From assembly GCA_038254545.1 (NCBI GenBank), contig JBBSGB010000007.1:55828-119827 (forward strand): DNA of 64,000 bases, in the 5' to 3' direction. Source of the stretch: CAHJXF01 sp038254545 (lineage in GTDB: Bacteria > Pseudomonadota > Gammaproteobacteria > Burkholderiales > Burkholderiaceae_D). The translations under genes and the position numbers were made by a program. Position 1 is the first letter of the stretch, and the number at the start of each line of letters is the position of its first letter. The notes beneath the pieces were generated by a model. That model did not search any database. It saw only the letters and a list, made by a program, of their open reading frames with translations, and was not told the origin of the DNA. Shown here in pieces: positions 59,161 through 64,000 of this stretch.

Positions 59161-60209
59161 TCAGGGCTTGAGCACGGCACGTCCGCGCACGCGACCTTCT
59201 CTCAACGCGTTCAGCGTGTCGCTCGCCGCACCGAGCGGAAAATTCGCAAGCGGCAGAGGCGGCAATGCGTGTTCACGCGCGAGGGCCATCAACTCGTGCA
59301 TCTCCGCCGGCGAACCGACATACGACCCGACGACGCGGACGGCCTTCATCGCGACCAGCGCCGGCGACACCGACGTCGCGCCGCCGAAGAGGCCGACCGA
59401 TACCAGCGTGCCGCCTTTCTTCAGCACGTTGAAGCCGAACGCAAACGTCTCACCGGCGCCGACGAAGTCGATCGCCGCTGCAACACCGCCGCCCGTAGTC
59501 TTCATCAGCCGCGGCCCGCGCCGTCGGCATTCGGATCGATCAGCTCGCCTGCGCCGGCTTCGTGCGCGATGTCCCATTTGCCGCGATCGACCTCGGCGAC
59601 GATAGGCGGCGCGAAGCCGAGCGCTTTCGCCATGCGTATGCCCGAGAGCCCGACACCGCCTGCGCCGATGATGAGCAGCGGTTCGTTTGCGCCGATGGCT
59701 GAGACTTTCTTCAACGCGCCGAATGCCGTGAGGCCCGAACACGCAAAGGTGCACGCCTGCTCTTCGGACAGCGGTGCGTACTCGAACAAGTACCTCGCAT
59801 CGGGGACCAGAACGTGATCCGCGAAGCCGCCGTCCCGCGTGACGCCCAAGGCTCGCGGCGCATTGCAGAGTTGCTCATCGCCTGCGAGACACAGAGCGCA
59901 CTGGCCGCAACCGATCCACGGATACACCACTCGTGCATCGCCGAACGCCACGCCATCGGCTTCTGGTCCGAGCGCGACCACCGCGCCCGCGATTTCGTGA
60001 CCCAGGGTGCGTGGCGGCGCGACGCTGCGTGTCAGGTCGATCCGGTTGCCGCCGCCAAGATCGAAGTAGCCGTCGGCCAGGTGCACGTCACTGTGACAGA
60101 CGCCGCAACTGCCGATCCGCAAGACGACTTCACGGCCCTGTGGGACGGGCGTCTCGGCTTGCTGCTCGACGAGCGGCGAACCGAATTGTTCGAGCCGAAA
60201 ACTTCGCAT
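59161..60209 (-). pseudogene. zinc-dependent alcohol dehydrogenase, one-base frameshift
   Basis: This MDR-superfamily alcohol dehydrogenase is split in two frames. The N-terminal 230 residues carry MRSFRLEQFG, the catalytic zinc motif CGVCHSDVH, GHEIAG, structural zinc cysteines (CGQCALCLAGDEQLC) and the NAD motif IIGAGGVGLSG. The C-terminal part (KTTGGGVAAAIDFVGAGETF to VRGRAVLKP) is in another frame. Restoring one base in a GC-rich run near 59510-59520 makes a 349-residue protein, the normal length. As read, the product stops after about 234 residues and lacks the end of the catalytic domain. It may be a sequencing error or a true lesion. Confidence 0.8.
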
Positions 60210-60271
60210 CGGATTCCCCTTTCGGATCGTGGCGTTGCGCAACCGCTGGTTGCACGCAGTTCGACCGAGCG

Positions 60272-61048
60272 TTACACGCCCAGATATCCGGCCAGGGTGT
60301 CGCTGTCTTGAAGACTCTGTGTCGACCCCTCGAGCGCAACGCGGCCTTTCTGCAGGACCACGCAACGATCGGTGTGCGCGAGCACGGCGCGATAGTTGCG
60401 ATCGACGATCAGCGACGCGATGCCGCTCGCGCGGATCACGCGGATGATGCGCCAGATCTCGGCGACTACCAGCGGCGCGAGCCCTTCGGTGGCTTCGTCG
60501 AGCACGATCAACTCGGGATTGAGCATCAGCGCGCGACCGACCGCGAGCATCTGCTGCTCGCCGCCCGACAGCGCATGACCCCCGTAGCCGATGCGCTCGG
60601 TAAGGCGCGGAAAGATTTGGAGCACGCGGTCCAGCGTCCAATCGTTGCGGCCATCCGGTCCCTTGCGCGACGCCATCACGAGGTTCTCGCGCACCGAAAG
60701 ATTCGGAAAGATGCCGCGACCTTCGGGGACGTAGCCGATGCCCATGCGCGCGATGCGATCCGCAGACGTGCGCGTGACATCGCGGTCTTTTATACGGATC
60801 GTGCCGCCGCTGGCGCGATGCAGGCCCAGCAGCGTGCGGATCAGCGTGGTCTTGCCCATGCCGTTGCGCCCGAGCAGCCCGACCGCTTCGCCGCGGCCGA
60901 TCGCGATCGAGACGCCGTGCAGGATGTGGCTTTGTCCGTAATGCGCGTGCACATCGTCGGCAACGATGAAAGCGGCGCGCATCGCATCACCCGATGCGTC
61001 GCTCGATGCGCTGTCCGAAACGCTGCGCTCCCGGAGGATCGCGCTCAT
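60272..61048 (-). CDS. livF: branched-chain amino-acid type ABC transporter ATPase LivF
   Basis: This 258-residue ATPase is one of the pair energising a HAAT-family importer (branched-chain amino acids, amides or urea). Walker A is GRNGMGKTTLI, the signature LSGGEQQMLAVGRAL and Walker B LIVLDEA. IGYVPEGRGIFPNLSVREN is the LivF-type Q-loop region. An N-terminal extension of about 25 residues precedes the domain. It overlaps livG by 4 bases and is the last gene of the transporter operon. The substrate is not determined by the sequence. Confidence 0.93.
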   Translation of the reverse strand: MSAILRERSVSDSASSDASGDAMRAAFIVADDVHAHYGQSHILHGVSIAIGRGEAVGLLGRNGMGKTTLIRTLLGLHRASGGTIRIKDRDVTRTSADRIARMGIGYVPEGRGIFPNLSVRENLVMASRKGPDGRNDWTLDRVLQIFPRLTERIGYGGHALSGGEQQMLAVGRALMLNPELIVLDEATEGLAPLVVAEIWRIIRVIRASGIASLIVDRNYRAVLAHTDRCVVLQKGRVALEGSTQSLQDSDTLAGYLGV

Positions 61049-61803
61049 GCCGCCCACTCTTCGCCCAGATAGGCGACTTGGACATCGGCATTGGCGCGCA
61101 CGGCCGCGGGTGTATCGGTCGCGATCACGCGACCGTTGACCATCACCGTGATGCGATCGGCAACACGGAACACCGCGTCCATGTCGTGCTCGACCAGCAG
61201 CACCGCGTGACCGCTCTTCAATTCGGCGAGCAACGCGAGCATGCGCTCGGTCTCTTCGGCGCCCATGCCGGCGAGAGGCTCGTCGAGCAGCAGGATCTGC
61301 GGATCGGTGGCGAGGCACATCGCGATCTCGAGTTGGCGCTTCTGTCCGTGCGAGAGGGTGCCCGCAACGCGATCGGCGACCGAAGACAGCCCCGCGCTCG
61401 CGATCGACCGCGACGCAGCCTCGTTGCTGTCGGCGCATCGCGAGGTCGGCGTCCACCAATCCCAGACGAGCGGCCAGCGCGACTGGGCGGTGAGCCGGCA
61501 ATTCTCGAAGACGGTGAACTGCGCAAAGACGGTATTGCGTTGGTAGCTGCGACCGAGCCCCGCGCGTGCGCGGCGCGGCTGAGTCCAGCGCGTCGCGTCC
61601 TGCCCGAGCAATTCCACGGTACCCGACGACACCGGGATCTCGCCCGAGAGCACGTTGACCAGCGTGGACTTGCCCGCGCCGTTGGTGCCGATCACCGCAT
61701 GCAGCTGCCCGCGCTCGAGCGCGATCGACACCGCATCGACGGCTTTCAGTCCACCGAAGTGTCGCGATACGTCGCGCGCGACGAGCAGCACTTCGTTCGT
61801 CAT
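61045..61803 (-). CDS. livG: branched-chain amino-acid type ABC transporter ATPase LivG
   Basis: This 252-residue ATPase has Walker A GTNGAGKSTLVN, signature LSHGQKRQLEIAM, Walker B ILLLDEPLAGMG and H-loop VEHDMDAVF. GLGRSYQRNTVFAQFTVFEN is the LivG-type Q-loop. MTNEVLLVARDVSRHFGGL at 61803 is the start. It overlaps livM by 4 bases upstream and livF by 4 bases downstream. Confidence 0.94.
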   Translation of the reverse strand: MTNEVLLVARDVSRHFGGLKAVDAVSIALERGQLHAVIGTNGAGKSTLVNVLSGEIPVSSGTVELLGQDATRWTQPRRARAGLGRSYQRNTVFAQFTVFENCRLTAQSRWPLVWDWWTPTSRCADSNEAASRSIASAGLSSVADRVAGTLSHGQKRQLEIAMCLATDPQILLLDEPLAGMGAEETERMLALLAELKSGHAVLLVEHDMDAVFRVADRITVMVNGRVIATDTPAAVRANADVQVAYLGEEWAA

Positions 61804-62912
61804 GGCGTCCTCGCGTTCGCAGCGTCGGGCTTCTTGTCGGGCATTGATTCGGGCGTTGATTCGGGCTCGATCCTGCGCTTCTCCGGTCGCGCGAACAGGC
61901 CGATCAAGCCACGCGGCAACGTGGCCACGAACACGATGATCGTCAGGCCGAGCATCAACTGCCAGTGCTTGGAGAAGCTGCCGAACAGCGCTTCGGACTG
62001 GAAGACTTCCTGCAGCATCACGAACACCAGCGCGCCCAGCATCGCGCCGCGCAAGTGCCCGAGGCCGCCCAGGATGATCATCAACAGCACGATGCCGCTC
62101 TGGTTCCACACCAGCAGTTCGGGATTGACGACGCCGTCCTTCAGCGCGAACAGCACGCCCGCGAGTCCCGCGAACATCGCCCCCAGCACGAACGCGCCCA
62201 GCTTGTACGGATAGGTCGCAAAGCCGGCGGCGCGCATCCGCTGCTCGTTGGCCTTGATGCCCGCGAGCGCGCGCCCGTAGCGGCTCTTCAGCATGATCGC
62301 GAGAAACGCGAAGGTCCCGATCAGGCATCCGAGCGTCGTGTAGTAGATGACATGGGGACGATCGAAATCGAGCAGCGACATCCCGCCGATCGTAAGCGCG
62401 GGCTTGTACAGCAGATAGGTGCCGTCGCTGCCGCCGCCGAAAGGCGTGTCGTGAAACACGAAGTACGCCATCTGCGCGAACGCAAGCGTGATCATGATGA
62501 AATAGATGCCCTTGGTGCGTAGCGAGAGCGCGCCGACCACCAATGCGTAGAGGCCGGCAGCGATCACTGCCGCGGGCAGCACCAGCCACAGGCTCGAAGC
62601 CTCGGTCCTGATCGTGAAGATCGCGACCGTGTATGCCGCGATGCCGAAGAAGGCCGCATGACCGAAGGAGATCAGCCCGGTCTGGCCGACCAGCAATTCG
62701 AGGCTCATCGCGAAGATCGCGAAGATCATGATCTTCGCGGCGAGCCCGACATAGAACGCCTGTCCGAATGCGGGAAAGAGCGCGAGGAAGGTGAACGCAA
62801 CCAGCACCGGCACGAGCTTGCGGATGATATCGGAACGCTCGTCGGCGCCCCTCTTAGCGACCTCGATGTTTTCATCCACGCCCTTGCGGGGCGCAGCCGA
62901 TGCGGTCGTCAT
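61800..62912 (-). CDS. livM: branched-chain amino-acid type ABC transporter permease LivM
   Basis: This 370-residue permease with about ten helices has the LivM pattern AMSLELLVGQTGLISFGHAAFFG, KSRYGRALAGIKANEQRMRAAGF (the EAA-like coupling region) and VVNPELLVWNQSGIVLLMIILGGLG. A hydrophilic N-terminus of 30 residues and a Pro/Glu-rich C-terminal tail with a short imperfect repeat (PESTPESMP) flank the core. It is one base after the livH stop. Confidence 0.93.
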   Translation of the reverse strand: MTTASAAPRKGVDENIEVAKRGADERSDIIRKLVPVLVAFTFLALFPAFGQAFYVGLAAKIMIFAIFAMSLELLVGQTGLISFGHAAFFGIAAYTVAIFTIRTEASSLWLVLPAAVIAAGLYALVVGALSLRTKGIYFIMITLAFAQMAYFVFHDTPFGGGSDGTYLLYKPALTIGGMSLLDFDRPHVIYYTTLGCLIGTFAFLAIMLKSRYGRALAGIKANEQRMRAAGFATYPYKLGAFVLGAMFAGLAGVLFALKDGVVNPELLVWNQSGIVLLMIILGGLGHLRGAMLGALVFVMLQEVFQSEALFGSFSKHWQLMLGLTIIVFVATLPRGLIGLFARPEKRRIEPESTPESMPDKKPDAANARTP

Positions 62913-62913
62913 C

Positions 62914-63807
62914 TCATCCGGCCTTGAAGAGCCCTTCGGGCTTCCACAACAGCATTACGGCCATCAGCAGATAGACCAGCATGCCGGCCAGCGACGGGAA
63001 GAGCACCTTGCCGAAGGTATCGACGACGCCGACCAAAAGCGCCGCAATGAACGCGCCGCGTATCGATCCGATCCCGCCGATCACCACCACCACGAAGCAG
63101 ATGATCAGCACCTGGTTGCCCATGCCCGGATAGACCGACGACACCGGTGCGGCGACCAGTCCCGCGAGCGCCGCGAGGCCGACGCCGATCGCGAACACGA
63201 GGCGATACAGGAAGCGGATCGGGATGCCGAGCGCCTGCACCATTTCGCGATTGGTCGCACCCGCGCGGATGCGCATGCCCAGGCGCGTCTTCGTCATCAC
63301 CAGCCACATCGCGATCGCGACGATCGCGCAGACCAGCGAGATGAACAGGCGATAGACCGGATAGGTCATCACGTCCGACAGCGGCACGCTGCCAGAGAGC
63401 CATGCAGGTGTCGCCACGCCATGCACGTCGTCGCCCACCAGGATGCTGCGCATCTCCTCGAAGACGAGGATGAGCCCGTAGGTCATCAGCACCTGCTGCA
63501 GATGCTCGCGCGTGTACAGATAGCTGAAGAAGACCCACTCGAGCAGGTAGCCGAACGCCACCGCGAGCGCCACGCCGATCGCGAGCATCACGAAGAAACC
63601 GCCGCCCGCGCCGGGACCCAGCGCGCGTTCGACCAGCGGCGCGAGTACGAAGGCGAGATAAGCGCCCAGCATGTAGAAGCTGCCGTGCGCGAGGTTGATC
63701 ACGCCCATGATGCCGAAGATGAGCGTGAGACCCGATGCGACGAGGAACAGCAGCAGTCCGTACTGGACCGCGTTCAAACACTGGATGAGAAAGGTCGCGA
63801 AATCCAT
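62914..63807 (-). CDS. livH: branched-chain amino-acid type ABC transporter permease LivH
   Basis: This 297-residue permease of the LivH class has about eight helices. LTLIFGIMGVINLAHGSFYMLGAY near the N-terminus and RAGATNREMVQALGIPIRFLYRLVFAIG (coupling loop) are characteristic. It is located immediately before livM and 46 bases after the livK fragment on the minus strand. Confidence 0.94.
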   Translation of the reverse strand: MDFATFLIQCLNAVQYGLLLFLVASGLTLIFGIMGVINLAHGSFYMLGAYLAFVLAPLVERALGPGAGGGFFVMLAIGVALAVAFGYLLEWVFFSYLYTREHLQQVLMTYGLILVFEEMRSILVGDDVHGVATPAWLSGSVPLSDVMTYPVYRLFISLVCAIVAIAMWLVMTKTRLGMRIRAGATNREMVQALGIPIRFLYRLVFAIGVGLAALAGLVAAPVSSVYPGMGNQVLIICFVVVVIGGIGSIRGAFIAALLVGVVDTFGKVLFPSLAGMLVYLLMAVMLLWKPEGLFKAG

Positions 63808-63853
63808 CAGGCGCGACCGGTCTCATCCGCCAAGCGACGTTACGTCGCTGCGA

Positions 63854-64000
63854 TCACAAACGACAGCCGCGCGCCGGATCGACGAGCGACTTGATCGCCA
63901 CGCCTTCGGCCTTGTTTTCCTTGCCCACCACCTTGCGCAGATAGATGTCCTGCACCGGGTTGTGCGCCTTGCTGATCGTGAACGGGCCGCGCGGGCTGTC
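63854..64000 (-). CDS. ABC transporter substrate-binding protein, C-terminal fragment (LivK-like)
   Basis: The last 48 codons of a gene running off the window are visible, ending IKSLVDPARGCRL before a TGA. RGPFTISKAHNPVQDIYLRK is typical of the C-terminus of type I periplasmic binding proteins for HAAT transporters. It is the presumed solute-binding component of the liv operon. The reading frame is open to the window edge. Confidence 0.85.
   Translation of the reverse strand, partial: DSPRGPFTISKAHNPVQDIYLRKVVGKENKAEGVAIKSLVDPARGCRL

Noticed and set aside
59161..59754. Separate small dehydrogenase gene
   Set aside because: It is the out-of-frame C-terminal half of the alcohol dehydrogenase.

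Overview
The window is GC-rich (roughly 64%), densely packed chromosomal DNA. Gene content and order suggest a betaproteobacterium, most likely Burkholderiales or a close relative. The pointers are ribF-ileS, radC-rpmB-rpmG, an FKBP isomerase overlapping ispH, a QueE with the C-x14-C-x2-C loop, and a hopanoid cluster arranged hpnA-hpnB-shc-hpnG. No gene-free stretch exceeds about 240 bases. I see no rRNA, CRISPR array, intact insertion sequence, integrase or replication origin. The right edge cuts a substrate-binding protein gene.

Layout. (1) 1-24853 is housekeeping: mutL, a DedA protein, queuosine genes (queE, a frameshifted queD, queG), an FAH-type hydratase, amiC overlapping tsaE, an AEC transporter, ileS-ribF, purN, an RsmB-type methyltransferase, an MscS channel, an acyl desaturase, rpmG-rpmB-radC, FKBP-ispH and maiA. 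(2) 24929-31970 is the hopanoid core. A tRNA-Thr(CGT) sits 8 bases before hpnA, followed by hpnB, shc and hpnG; hpnH and a second ispH face them. (3) 32121-42885 is a nine-gene, almost seamlessly overlapping + strand operon. It runs hpnN, a CDP-alcohol phosphatidyltransferase, a 2-oxoglutarate/Fe(II) oxygenase-like protein, hpnL, a nucleotidyltransferase, PEP mutase fused to a second nucleotidyltransferase domain, phosphonopyruvate decarboxylase, 2-aminoethylphosphonate aminotransferase and mlaA. hpnM (MlaC-like) faces it. Together these genes could make CDP-aminoethylphosphonate, put it on a lipid, and move phosphonolipid and hopanoid to or from the outer membrane. (4) 43627-58936, on the minus strand, is a group-1h (actinobacterial-type, high-affinity) [NiFe]-hydrogenase locus. 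It holds the small and large subunits, a NifU-like protein, DUF5947 and DUF6084 proteins, a 458-residue unknown, a maturation protease, a 36-residue DUF6893-like ORF, hypF, hypC, a SIS protein, hypD, hypE, hypA, hypB, a nickel permease and apt. A sigma-54-like promoter lies upstream of the small subunit. (5) 59161-64000 has a frameshifted zinc alcohol dehydrogenase and a branched-chain amino-acid type ABC transporter (livF, livG, livM, livH, partial livK).

The most interesting part is region 3, a phosphonolipid pathway embedded between hopanoid-transport genes. Next are the complete group-1h hydrogenase cassette with its uncharacterised accessory proteins, two one-base frameshifts (queD, adh), a likely CTG start for radC, and the near-leaderless hpnA behind a tRNA gene.
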